Below are positions 12,716 through 42,100 of a DNA stretch of 64,000 nucleotides, one piece after another. The DNA comes from Ampullaceana balthica. Its lineage: Eukaryota > Mollusca > Gastropoda > Lymnaeidae. Position numbers and translations under genes: made by a program. Positions within the stretch are counted from its first letter, which is position 1. Each line of letters opens with the position of its first letter. The stretch covers positions 62,001-126,000 of the forward strand of contig CALYLW010000558.1 in the NCBI GenBank assembly GCA_944989445.1, read 5' to 3'. The notes beneath the pieces were generated by a model that ran no database searches, was not told the DNA's origin, and saw nothing but the letters and a program-made list of their open reading frames with translations.

Positions 12716-14487
12716 GCAAAGATTTTTTTATTCCAAATTAGTCTAAGACGTATTAAAATATTACATGTAAATAACAATAAAAAAAAACTATTGTGGGGAG
12801 GAGTCCGATTTTTAAATATGTTATTTTTTTAAACATACAAATATGCAATCTCAAAGTGTATAAAAGAAAAACAAACGCTAAACTGAAGCATAAGTTGGCA
12901 AATTTCATTTGCAGTAATAAATAATGGCTTTGTAGTTCAAAACGCATCGAAACATGACAACCAAACGACAACCTATTGTAAATTTCATAAACCGAAAAAC
13001 GAATGTTATATATTAATATAGAAAATTAAATTTATAATTACGTACGTAATATTGACATGGACACACACAAAAACGGACATTTAATACAAAAAAATAAAAT
13101 AATAATATTAATCAAATAAAACATGGCTCTTTTTACTTCGTTCCCTTCACACATTAATAAAAGCTCAAATAATGACGTCACGTCACAATATTTTATGGCA
13201 CTGGCGAGAAACACATTTTGTTAATCTTGAAAGCAACTTTTTTACTTCTATATATATATTTTTTTTTATCGGGAGTTACCTCGCTTAGCGTCACGGACAG
13301 ACACTACGTGACAGATTGCAAATTATGTTATTTAATAGTAACAATAACAGTCGCGGCCTTGACTTTGACAGTTGTTCATATCATATGCGCACTGTGTGTT
13401 AGCTCTCGTACAGAGCCTCGACAACTAAGCAAAGTAAAATTTAAAAAAAAACTTTCCTCAGCCGTAGGCGAACTAAACTAATAGTGATGACGTGTATATT
13501 ATTTATAGAACGGAATAGTAAGAAAACTCTTTGATCTCACGTTAGCTCGCTTTGATGTCACAGTCGCTTGCGAATTGGTTCTGGTATTCTGCATAACACA
13601 ACAAAATATAAACTCCGCGTAATAAGTTTATACCGAAGTTACAGCTAACCGGTTAACCGTTAACAACCTTATCATGTACATAAAGAAATTTCAAGCACAT
13701 GTTAAAATTTTGCCGCCATATTGGTTTTCGTTTAACTCGATCATCCGTTAGCTCGACGCCTTTTGGCATACCCCTAGGCCGGGTTCTACTGTATTGTATA
13801 AAACATGATAAAAGAGAATGTAAAGCAAAAAACCCCCCCCCCAAAAAAATGGTTTTATAAAGTTTACAAACATATTTGTATTTTTATCACTTAAATGTAA
13901 CTTACGCACAACTAAAATGCTACTGTATGCTTGATTGTGGTCACTCTTTTCTCTTCACTGGTCTTTGCCTTAGCTGGCGTTATACCCTTCTGTTTATCGA
14001 ATCCTTCTGTTTAAGCAAAGTGCATATCATTGAAGTACATGTACTAGGCCCGTACTGCCTCACCCGTACTGCCTCGCCAAGGCAGTTACTCGCGCACCTT
14101 GCTCATTTTTCTCTATGATTTCATGCTTTAATTCAATAGACATCATCTTCTTCTGAGCACTGACCTTTCCACTCACTTTCATTGGACCTATGGTTATAGA
14201 AAGAAATGTCATAAAGTATTAAATGCACAAAAAGTACAAAGCCCTAGAAAAACTTAGCAAAGATGCTTTGACGGCGAGGTAAACAAGCACACTGCGGGAA
14301 TACGTGGGATAATGCACAAGGCGGAAGCACAGTAAACTGGGTGGGCCGTGTGAAGCGTCGCAGCTGGCCGTTCCTCGTATCTCAAATTTCGCTCGTATTT
14401 CAAAGCAAAACTGCGCTCGTTCGACAGCTCATATCTCAAATAACTCGTATGTCAGGGCACTCGTATCTCAATGTACCACTGTATATA

Positions 14488-14938
14488 CAGTCGGACCTCT
14501 CTAAGTGGAACTCAAAGGGACCAGAAAAAAAATTTGAATTTTCGAGTCAGGGAATATGGCGTAATAGATGCAAATTAATCAAGAACAATGTTGATATTGA
14601 AAGGGGGGGGGGAACTGCCATACCAGCGAAAAGGCTAGACAGGAAGGAGAGGCGGTGTCTGATGTTTCATATGAAAGGAGGCCAACTTAACCTTGACATT
14701 CATACTGACACCACTGAAAAGCCACACACACACACACACACTTTACTCCCTCCACAGTAGGATGGGGGAAGTAAGATTTTTCTTTTTACCAAAATGCCTT
14801 GGAAAATTCGACTTACGGAGGTTGGAAGCCAAAAATCTTCAAGTTAAGGAGATCTAAAATACATTAGTCATGGAATTGTGTCGGGACCTAACAATTAATT
14901 TGATAGATGGAGGTTTTCGACTTAACGAGGTCCGACTG
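14488..14938 (+). mobile_element. Tigger/pogo-like MITE (451 bp) with TA target duplication
   Basis: Left end CAGTCGGACCTCTCTAAGTG and right end ACTTAACGAGGTCCGACTG form terminal inverted repeats with TA on both sides. A related truncated copy starts at 26196. The insert contains a (CA)n run near 14725 and no transposase. Confidence 0.85.
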
Positions 14939-14940
14939 TA

Positions 14941-15563
14941 TATTTATTTTTATGTAAAATGCAGCAAGCCCATCATTTGGCTGGGGTTCCACTTTATATA
15001 AATTATTTTTAATATTGGTCCTGTGTGCACACAACTAGACATTTAAGACTTAGGGAGAAGGAGGTCATAATTATGTGATATTGTTTGACTAGGAGTAGAT
15101 TTAATCATCAAATAATGTCACACAAAATAAACCAAGAAACCTTTCTTAAACTATGCAAAATAGTCACATGATATTTCATGATATCTCTATCCAAATTAAT
15201 CTTTTCCCTTACACACCATTTTATTCTTTCTTACGACTAGAACATTTTTACTGATTTTTAATTATTTATTATCATTATCATACATTTTATGAATTTACAA
15301 CTTTAACTATAAATTTAGGTGTGTTCTTTAGTAATATTTTATTTATTTTTGGAGGTTAACCTACTTTTATTATTATGAAGTTCATTTCTTATTAGGTCTC
15401 TAAAATGAGAATGAAAAAATGTCATCATACACCTACATGTTCCATTATATCCGGTGACCTTCAAAGATTGTATGTCAATTATGATTATTTTACTTCAAAT
15501 TTGAAATGTTATCTGTTTGTGGGGCTCAGTTGTAATTACTTTCATTTAAATCTTCACTGATAG
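14941..15563. other. Region upstream of DHX8
   Basis: AT-rich with no recognised repeat. The DHX8 promoter and 5' untranslated region should be here. I see no clear TATA box or initiator at a fixed spacing, as is usual for housekeeping genes. Confidence 0.45.
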
Positions 15564-33395
<17,832 letters not shown>

Positions 33396-33971
33396 TTTGT
33401 GGGAAATTTTATTTAGGCTTAGCGTTAGCAGAACTTATGTTCCCAAAGCGGGGCCCCTTGCAAAAATTTTCATTGATTGAGTAGCAAGGACTAAGTAAAC
33501 ATTTTTATATGTTTGCTTAAAAGGTTTCGCCATGAAATAAGGAAGTTTTTTAGTGGCAGAAATAAAAGAGCATTAATTAAAATGCTGCAACAGTAAAGAG
33601 GAATAAAAAAATCTCTAACTCAATAAAGAAATTGCAGAAAACTGGTTTAAATGATGGAGCTAGTGGCAATTTTAATAACTTTATAATTGTAATTTCTTTT
33701 GTACATCAAGCAACAATAATTTTCCGGCTGGATTATTTTGTTCCAATCTGTAACATTTTATTGAATATTGGAAGGAAAATGGGATGACAATAAGAAAACT
33801 AACATTGACTTTTTACTAAATAAAATTTGTTTATAATTAAATGAGTTTTCACATTTTTTCGTTACAAGTTTTTCTTATAATTATCTGTCTTGATTTACAG
33901 CAGTGATTAAGTATGTTTCTGTTCTTTCATATGACTAAGTGAATGAGATCAACTGAAGTATAATTGACATA
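33396..33971 (+). other. DHX8 3' untranslated region and flank
   Basis: No repeat was recognised. A candidate poly(A) signal AATAAA is at 33561-33566, with further AATAAA-type hexamers at about 33602, 33622 and 33819. The actual cleavage site cannot be fixed. Confidence 0.45.
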
Positions 33972-34792
33972 CTGTCAAACCTCTCATAACGAGCACCTCT
34001 GATATCGAGTTTTTCGCACAACGAGCAAATTTAAAAACAAAAAATTTGCTCCCTTAACGAGCGAAGATTCGCATAACGAGCGACGCAGAAAGGGAAAGTC
34101 CCTTTTGCCTGGAAATTCATTTGTGAGCCGGCACTTCCGCCAGATGTATTATTCTGTGTTAAGCACTCAGTCTGTTAGCGTATTGTTTTCGTGTGTGATA
34201 ACCATTTTAACAAATTTTCTATTCAGACAGTATTTGTAATTTTTTTATGTGCAAAGTGTAATAATCTGTGCTAAAATGTCTTGGAAAAAAAAACACAAGA
34301 AGAAATGAAACGAAAAACCATTGAGAAGCGAGAACAAGTTGGTTAATCTAGCGTGCAACTACAATCGGCCAACATCAACGATCTGCACTATTCTCAAGAA
34401 CAATTAAGGAGATGGATGCTTCAAATGGAGTGTCAAGAATGTCTACGAAATGGTTACTACACATTTTCGTCAAATTTTGAAGCATCTGCAAAAACAAATG
34501 TCTTTGGACAGTTTTCTAGTTAGGAATAATTATTTGTCATAAATTCATATTTTTGCTTACGTTTTTTGTTTCAAATTTAATTTGTATACTAGTTGTTTCA
34601 CACTTTAAACGATTAATAAGTAATTTTTATTTGAATAAATGTTAATACATTTTTTGGAAAAATTAGTATTTTTTTCAGCATGGAACGCATTATCGTATTT
34701 TACATTGAATTGTATGGGAAAAATTGTTTCGTATAACGAGTGTTTCGCTAAACGAGTACGACTCTGGAGTGAATTAGTTATGAGAGGTACTG
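33972..34792 (+). mobile_element. Tigger-like element with transposase relic
   Basis: Left CTGTCAAACCTCTCATAACG and right GTTATGAGAGGTACTG are inverted ends, and CGCATAACGAGC/GTATAACGAGT motifs repeat at both sides. The middle (about 34276-34500) encodes broken pieces (MSWKKK.., MKRKTIEKREQVG) like a CENP-B-type transposase start. It is decayed and non-functional. Confidence 0.7.
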
Positions 34793-35774
34793 GGATACAG
34801 CACTATATAAATAATCTATTTATTATTATTATTATTATTGACTGTATTTGATAAAAGTTACAAATTCTGTAAATTAGTCAAAATTAAAGTTAATTTGTCC
34901 AAAACAGAAATTTCCAAGCAGTATCTCATGGCGTTTATTGATCCAACTTCTATCTCCTTTAAAGCTGCATCTGCTACATCTTATCTAATTAAGAACAATC
35001 TGGTTCCTGAATTGATTTTCAGCACAGGTGGCTAGCTACTGTTAAACTATGTTTTATAGATAGGCCAGAAAATTTTTCATATTTGTTTAGATAAAGTTAA
35101 AAAGTGATATTTTAAGGATGAAAGCTATGGAAATTGTTCACATTTACTTTATAAAAAAAAACTGGCTTATTATTGCAACTAAACAAGGGAATTAATTTTT
35201 CCTTGCTTTAATTTATTCAAAATTGATTAGTTTAATTCTTTTACAAATGACATCACAACAAAGATTTTTTTTATTGAGATAAAAATGTAAGACCAAATCC
35301 AATTTTTAAAAAACACAACTATTTAGGATAATTAGGGGAATTATTTTTAATTAATTTGATTTTAAACCCCATGCAATAACAGAAAAGGGATTGGCTTATG
35401 ATTACAGACTCTCTAAAACAGGAGACGTTTAATATGCCACAAGGTTTACAGTAACCAAACCTTGTTCATCACTCTTGCAATTAATGGATTGGCTGAACAT
35501 CTCAGGTCATGTAAGAATTGAGTATGGGCGAAAGCTCAAAAAAGTTTTTAAACCTTGCTTTATGTTACAATCTCTTCCAATCTTTGTTTTTAAATGAGAT
35601 TTGTACTCGCAAAGTTATAGACTTGGAAATAAAATGACTTCAGCCAGCTGTGTTACTAATTTCATCTAACATTAAATGGAATGTGTTAACTTTAGGAGCT
35701 ATTACAAAGAAACAATTGTAGCCACTTAATCATCATTTCTTATACCTGCATATTAACAATTCACCCTTCAAAGA
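34793..35774. other. Region upstream of the galactosyltransferase gene
   Basis: AT-rich, with a short (TTA)n run near 34820. The 65-codon frame at 34838-35035 has no motif. The promoter and any 5' non-coding exon of the 35775 gene should be here but are not evident. Confidence 0.4.
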
Positions 35775-37268
35775 ATGGCCAGACCAAGGAAGATTTTTAG
35801 TATTGGATTGTTACTAACAACAAGTATTATAATAGGCACATTCTACTTTGAGACATTTGGCCCGGCTAAAATTAGGTATCTCCATCAACTTGCTTCTAGA
35901 AAACTCTACAATGACAGTTTAAGAACAGACCATTTATTGAAAAACAACAATGCTTTGCTAGAAAAGGCTTTGTTGGAAGCTTTGCTTCAGGGAGCGTACG
36001 GCATGGATAAAAATCATAAAAATAATGATGCCGGCGATGACATGGAATTTATCAAAGAGCCCCCAAGAGACGCCGTCCTTGCAGATGAGGGAAATCTGCG
36101 AGTAAAAATCCCTGGTTTGCGGACAGCAGTTGAGGAACAGAAACCAAATGAGTCACCTGACGCACCAGCTCCAACTGAATCCCCATTCTATGACGTGAAT
36201 GTTACGGACTGGACAAACACCTCTCGACAAGTGGTGGCTAGTTTTTCTAAATACCATTACATTGACAGGATCCATTACTGGGGAGCTGCCCAAAACGACA
36301 GGTTCAGACCTCATGAGGAAGCTTTGTTTGCCATACGTAGGTATCAATCCCCTTGGCTTGTTCAGTTCCGTCCTCCGGTTCCATTGCCTTTTAACAGCAC
36401 CATCTGCAATGGGTCACCTCCCTTTTTCCTGATAGTGGTTCCTTCAACACCAAGCAATCGAATGGGGCGCATGGCCATTCGAAACACTTGGGGAAGTCTT
36501 GGTCAAACGGGAATTTGGCCCAACAGGAAACTAAACGCAAAAGTTCAGATCTTATTTGTGGTAGGTTACGAAGTGACTTATCCAAGATTCGATCCTGTAA
36601 TTCATGAAGAAAGTGAAACTTATCATGACATTTTAGAATTCAGCATGACTGAAGATTATCGCAAGCTGACAGTAAAAATGTTGGGAACGCTGCGGTGGAT
36701 CAATGAAAACTGCAAAGGCGTGGGGTTTGTCTTGAAGGCAGATGAGGATACATTCGTAAACATTCCGCTCTTTGTTGATTTCCTGCTGCTATATCAAGGC
36801 GGAATGTCAAGGACAGTTCTAGGAACCATGTACAATGCTCCGTATGTTCGGCGATGGGGGAAATGGAGGTTGTCAATATTGGAGTATCCCTTTGAACGAT
36901 TTCCTTCCTACGCATCGGGAAGTTCATATCTTATAGCAGGTGATGCTCTTGATGATTTACTCAAAGCTTCAGAGTTTTTTATACCAATCCCAATTGAAGA
37001 TGCATTTATTTCAGGAGTATTACCGAGAGCTGCTGGTATCCGAAGATATCACACCCCATCCATGTCCATGATGGGAGAGGCTGCTTTTTCTAGGAATTTC
37101 CCCAAAATGTGTGACTTCATGGGCACACGGCTGACCATCACTGACTGCACAATGGACATATTTGATAGAATGTGGATGGCCGTTCAGGTTGATTACTGCA
37201 GGGCGAGTGGCCGCTGGGGGCTGGAGAACATTGCAGAAAAGTGGCAGTTCAAGAGACCAAGTAACTAA
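35775..37268 (+). CDS. Beta-1,3-galactosyltransferase-like GT31 enzyme, intronless coding region
   Basis: Uninterrupted 497-codon frame encoding a type II Golgi membrane glycosyltransferase. A short cytoplasmic start (MARPRK) precedes a signal anchor (about 8-25), then a charged stem (about 30-210) and the catalytic domain. GT31 hallmarks in order: GRMAIRNTWG (231-240), the metal-binding DED in KADEDTFVNI (323-325), YPFERFPSYASGSSYLI (371-387) and IEDAFISGVL (407-416). N-glycosylation sequons occur at about 142, 148 and 207. The family transfers galactose or N-acetylhexosamine from a UDP-sugar in beta-1,3 linkage. Substrate and exact subfamily cannot be read from sequence. The intronless state matches many B3GALT genes and may reflect an ancient retrocopy. 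AATAAA is at 37422-37427. It is convergent with CYP20A1. Confidence 0.92.
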   Translation: MARPRKIFSIGLLLTTSIIIGTFYFETFGPAKIRYLHQLASRKLYNDSLRTDHLLKNNNALLEKALLEALLQGAYGMDKNHKNNDAGDDMEFIKEPPRDAVLADEGNLRVKIPGLRTAVEEQKPNESPDAPAPTESPFYDVNVTDWTNTSRQVVASFSKYHYIDRIHYWGAAQNDRFRPHEEALFAIRRYQSPWLVQFRPPVPLPFNSTICNGSPPFFLIVVPSTPSNRMGRMAIRNTWGSLGQTGIWPNRKLNAKVQILFVVGYEVTYPRFDPVIHEESETYHDILEFSMTEDYRKLTVKMLGTLRWINENCKGVGFVLKADEDTFVNIPLFVDFLLLYQGGMSRTVLGTMYNAPYVRRWGKWRLSILEYPFERFPSYASGSSYLIAGDALDDLLKASEFFIPIPIEDAFISGVLPRAAGIRRYHTPSMSMMGEAAFSRNFPKMCDFMGTRLTITDCTMDIFDRMWMAVQVDYCRASGRWGLENIAEKWQFKRPSN

Positions 37269-39107
37269 GTGTTTACAAGGTGACAGTGTTTTGTTTGATT
37301 TACATGAAGATTAAATGTCACAATCTCAATTATAACTAGTTACATAGATCAAATTTGATATGGTCTTCAGAGGGGGAAAAAAACTACTTTTCAAAAGTTA
37401 AAAGTTTTAAGGTTTAAACACAATAAATGTCTGTATAACAATGCTGAAGGCAAGGCATTAGCTACCTATTTTGTGCATGCCATATTTAAATATGAATTTT
37501 TTTCTATGTTTAATTCGATTTATAAAAGCAAAACTTTGGGGCAGTTAAGTTTTTTAATACTAAAATTTTAAAGTATGAAAAGTAAGGTATTTTTCAGTTA
37601 TCCGTTTTTTTATAAGAAATTTTAAATTGTGGTGCACCTAAGGAGTTGTGTTTACTCCAAATGTGGGTGAATCAAAATAATGAGACAGAAAGTGTTTTCT
37701 TTTATGACTTTATTGATAGAGAGCAAAATGAAACATTTCAAACCATTACCAATTATACAGGTCAGCTTGACAAAATATCTAAATATAACCTGTTCAAAAA
37801 GCTTTTTCACAATATTTAGTCAAGCATAACATAACTTAAAACAGTAAAAACAAAGAATGGTCCACACTAGAGAAATAAATTAAAATAATCAACCCACACC
37901 ACGTATAAATGAAAACTTTTAGTAGTACCCAAGAACATGTTTGTGTAAAAGCCAAAAAAAAGTAAACACTTCATTGCACTCTTAAGAAGTGAAAGTAAAC
38001 AGGAACTTTCTGAAATGCTATTTTAGTACCAAAATATGGATGGGAAATGTAGTTTGTGTTTCAAAATTCCTGGTATACACACTGATGATCTGTATGCCTA
38101 CTACCACTTAGGCAAAAGAGTTTTGTGTTATGAAACTTTAACAGGTGACAAAATGAATATCTACAAATAGTATTTACACAAAACAATATATAGAATATAT
38201 ATGTACATGACATAAGTTTTATATTTTACCAGGAAGTCCTTTTAAATTAACTTTCAATTTTTATGTTTTTCATCCACTTATGAAGTCTGAAGAGGATGTT
38301 TACAAAGCAATATCCAGAGCAATAAAGAAATATTTAGGTTATCTAATATAGTTAAATTAAATGGAGAATAGAAGAGATTTTTTTTTCTAAGTCTATCTTT
38401 AATTAATTCAGTATCCTTGGAAATTTATTATAAAAGTTTGAATTAAATGCAACAACTTTTCTTACTGACAATTGTAATAATGCTATTTAGAAACAGCAAA
38501 ATTTACTCATTATTTGGAAAAACCCTTTTCATGCTATTTTCATTCAAAAATCTAAGTTTTATTAATATTATTTTACCATTTTTGTGTTGATATTTTTGTT
38601 CTTATTATTAATAACAGTATTATTGTAAAAGCTTTGTAATTCTTTTGACTTTATAGCCTTATATAGATTCATTCTTATGTGATGTCATCTTTTCAGAATG
38701 CTGAAAAAAAATATTGCTTTGAGAATACAGGTGAAAAATGCAATGACCAGTTATTACCTCATTCAATTAAATAATTGTGCATAGTAGGACTTCAATTTCC
38801 ACATTTTTTGGTGAAATTTAAAGTTAGTAAAACTTAAATTTTATATGATAGTAATTTGAAAAATTCCTTAGAAGTTCAACAAATGCTGGTCTTTATGCCC
38901 ATAAACTCATTGTATTTGTTTTAATTGGAATGATAGCCTTGTTCAGTGAGCAGACGACATTTATAGTCATTACAAGAGAACAGAGAATCACATCTGAAAA
39001 GAAGATTAATATTCTTCAAGATCTCTTCAATTTATTGACACAATCTCCAATACATAAAAGAGAAAACTTCACTACATTCTTTCAATTTGAAAAACACATT
39101 TCACTTT
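37269..39107. other. Convergent 3' flank between the galactosyltransferase gene and CYP20A1
   Basis: AT-rich with no recognised element or gene. AATAAA at 37422-37427 may end the plus-strand gene. On the minus strand AATAAA at 39036-39031, about 72 bases past the CYP20A1 stop, is a candidate signal for CYP20A1. Confidence 0.45.
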
Positions 39108-42100
39108 CTACTGTCTTTGGACAACCTTGATCCAGATTTCTTCCTGTGGATGGGTAACTAAGCCAAAGACAGGTTGCACCACTTGATCTTCCCAAAGGCT
39201 TATCTTAAATCTGTTGATAAGAGAATATTCTTGTAATTTAAGTGACAAATTTTCTTTTAAATAAAGGAAGTTATTATATATATTGTTCATATAATGAAAG
39301 TCATTTAGAGTGAAAAAATACTGCGTGAAAGAAAGATTACAGGAAAGAAGTTAATAAAAATCAATCATCATTTGGCCTCTAGGAACACAGCCATAAAAAA
39401 AAACTTTAGAGTTTCAACTCCACTTGATTTTTTTGATGGGTTGAGAACTTCAGATCATAACCACATTAGCCATTTTCAGTACTTAAACAAACAGAACCCT
39501 TGATTCTAGAGCCAGGTAAAGCAAAAAGAGTTGAGGCTCATTTACAACATGTAAGTGAAAATAAACAAGGGACCTGGGGAGGAACAAGTATATTTCTGCC
39601 CCCTTGCATCTCCTCTTCCTCTGCTACTGCCATGCAATTACCCTAATTTTAGTTGCACTTTAAACAGATACAAACATTTAGTTTATTACCAAGTGCCATC
39701 TTTTAAAAATAATATTGACATTTAAAAAAAATTTCTTTGCTGACGATGGCTGATAATAAGACTCACTTCCTTATTAAAGTGCTGAGCAATATGGCCGACT
39801 CTAGATAGGAAAACTTGTATGCAGGACACTTTCGTTTACCAGCAAAACCAAAAGGACTGAAAGCATAGGAAGATCTGTTCTTGCTTTGATCAACACTAAA
39901 ACGATCTGGATCAAATCTGAAAAATAAAATTTAAAGATTTGAAAAGGTGAAATTTGACAGCACTTTTAGATGATTATTTTGTTTAAATTTTTTTTTAAAG
40001 TAACTATTTTAAAGAAATATCCATGCTTATTTATAAATGTAGTTCTATTCTTTCAAAAGAGTGTCTAACAAAATCTTAGAACATCCCTGTGTTGCAAAGT
40101 GCCTCTTGACTACAAATAGGCTTATTAACTGTTGAAAAGCAAACTGTTACAACATAAAGAGTGTTTCCTAAAGAAGAAAAATTGATAATCTTCCTATAGA
40201 TGAGATCATTATTATTCATGAATTTTGTTAGCATTAGGATATAAATGTAGTCATTAAAAAAAGCAAAATCAAGACAAAGCATTGTTCATTTTCAATTAAG
40301 CTTGTCAATGAAAAGGATATTAAATTTCACATCTTTCTTTAAGTTATTTGTCAAATCCTTTATTTAACCACACAAAACTCTTTACCCAGAATAAAGATTA
40401 AACTAATTCTTGATTTTTTAAAGTGTTGTTTTGTTTATGTAGTAACAGGGCAGTGACATTTGTTATAAATTCAATAAACAAGAACCACCAAAGATGCTGT
40501 AATGATCAAAAACATGACTTACTTATTTGGTAGGGGCCATAACTTCTCATCATGAAGAACAACTCCAAGGGCATGGATTACTGGTGTCTTCAGATAAATA
40601 CAAAAAAAAGAAGTGCATTAAAAAAAAACAAAAAACAAAGCACTATTTTGAAATGAAACTTGCATTTATCTTACTGATTAGACTCAGTAAAAGGCTAGAA
40701 ATCGGCTCCAGATATTATTCATGAATACACAAGTAATACACAAAATAATAGTTTAAATGTAACATTCTTGGTGTAAAATTATTTTAAAAATTATCCAGTG
40801 CAACAGTTTTGGAAATGATAACCCTTTAATTAAAAAAAATAAATTTGTATTAATTATTTTAAATTCAAAAAGACATTAATTTTCTGAATCTTTCTCTTTA
40901 AACAAATTTTTTAAAGAATCTAGTAAAGTTCACTAAAGTTTAGGACAAAGAATTTCTTTGTAAACCTGATAAACAGCTCTGAAAGTTCCATTTGACTTAC
41001 ACTTTTAGGGATTTTGTGTCCTGCTAATTCTGTGTCAAAGTCTTGAACTCTGGCAGCCCATGGTGCTATCACAGCACAACGTAATGTTTCATTTAGCACC
41101 TGATTCATGTAACTGAACATTAAGTTATAAGATTAATGACAGCACAATGTAACATTTCATTTAGCACCTGATTCATGTAACTGAACATTAAATTACAAGA
41201 TAAATGACAACACAACGTAACATTTCATTTAGCACCTGATTCATGTAATTGAACATTAAATTACAAGATGAATGACAGCACAATTTACTAAAAAATTAAT
41301 TGAATGCCCTCATTCTGGATCACTAAAATAAATCCTTACATTTGTTTAATATAAAAATCAATAGTGCAATTAAAATAAAAATTCAGCAGGAAAATAATAG
41401 AGTTCATGCTAAATTTTTGAGTAGTATTGTCAAGCAAATGGTACCTATGTTGACCATAACTTTGGTCATCAAATACTTATACAATGGTACGTTAGTTGAC
41501 CATAGCTTTGGTCATCAAATACTTATACAATGGTACCTTAGTTGACCATAGCTTTGGTCATCAAATACTTATACAATGGTACCTTAGTTGACCATAGCTT
41601 TGGTCATCAAATACTTATACAATGGTACCTTAGTTGACCATAGCTTTGGTCATCAAATACTTATACAATGGTACCTTAGTTGACCATAGCTTTGGTCATC
41701 AAATACTTATACAATGGTACGTTAGTTGACCATAGCTTTGGTCATCAAATACTTATACAATGGTACCTTAGTTGACCATAGCTTTGGTCATCAAATACTT
41801 ATACAATGGTACCTTAGTTGACCATAGCTTTGGTCATCAAATACTTATACAATGGTACCTTAGTTGACCATAGCTTTGGTCATCAAATACTTATACAATG
41901 GTACCTTAGTTGACCATAGGTTTGGTCATCAACTACATTTTTGTCCCCCAGGACCTTTTTGATCTCCTTCAACAATTTTTCTTGCACATCAGAGTGTGTG
42001 GCCAGGAAGTAGATGCACCATGTTAGCACTGTCAAAGAAATGTTTGAGTGGGTCTTTTTGCAAAAAAACTAACGTTTTACAAGACAAAACTGGTTGAGAC

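Larger units (their letters stand above)
10546..13791 (+). mobile_element. Pogo/Tigger-like TIR element, copy 1 (nested)
   Basis: Left terminus CAGTAGAACCCACTTAACTT and right terminus GCCGGGTTCTACTG are inverted and flanked by TA. Subterminal sequence (TTAAGTCG, CTCGAGCACAAAAGAGGGCC on the left; TTGCCGCCATATTGG on the right) recurs in reverse order in 24474-25838, so these are two members of one family. No transposase was found. The inside holds AT-rich filler including a roughly 270-bp direct duplication. Confidence 0.75.
10390..14482. mobile_element. Outer Tigger/pogo-like element, split by a nested element
   Basis: The left fragment (about 10390-10543) has ATCGTATCTCAAAGCAATG and CATTAATCCGTTCCAGCCCCC. 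The right fragment (about 13794-14482) ends in repeated CTCGTATCTCAA motifs and ACTCGTATCTCAATGTACCACTG, a Tigger-type terminal repeat read inwards, followed by TA. The left terminus is lost. The two pieces are separated by the TIR element at 10546-13791, which must be the younger insertion. Confidence 0.55.

Noticed and set aside
34838..35035. 65-codon frame upstream of the galactosyltransferase
   Set aside because: No recognisable motif, no splice link to the gene, and composition like the AT-rich flank.
36153..36927. Several minus-strand and shifted frames inside the galactosyltransferase
   Set aside because: Shadows of the 35775-37268 coding region, which has all GT31 motifs in one frame.
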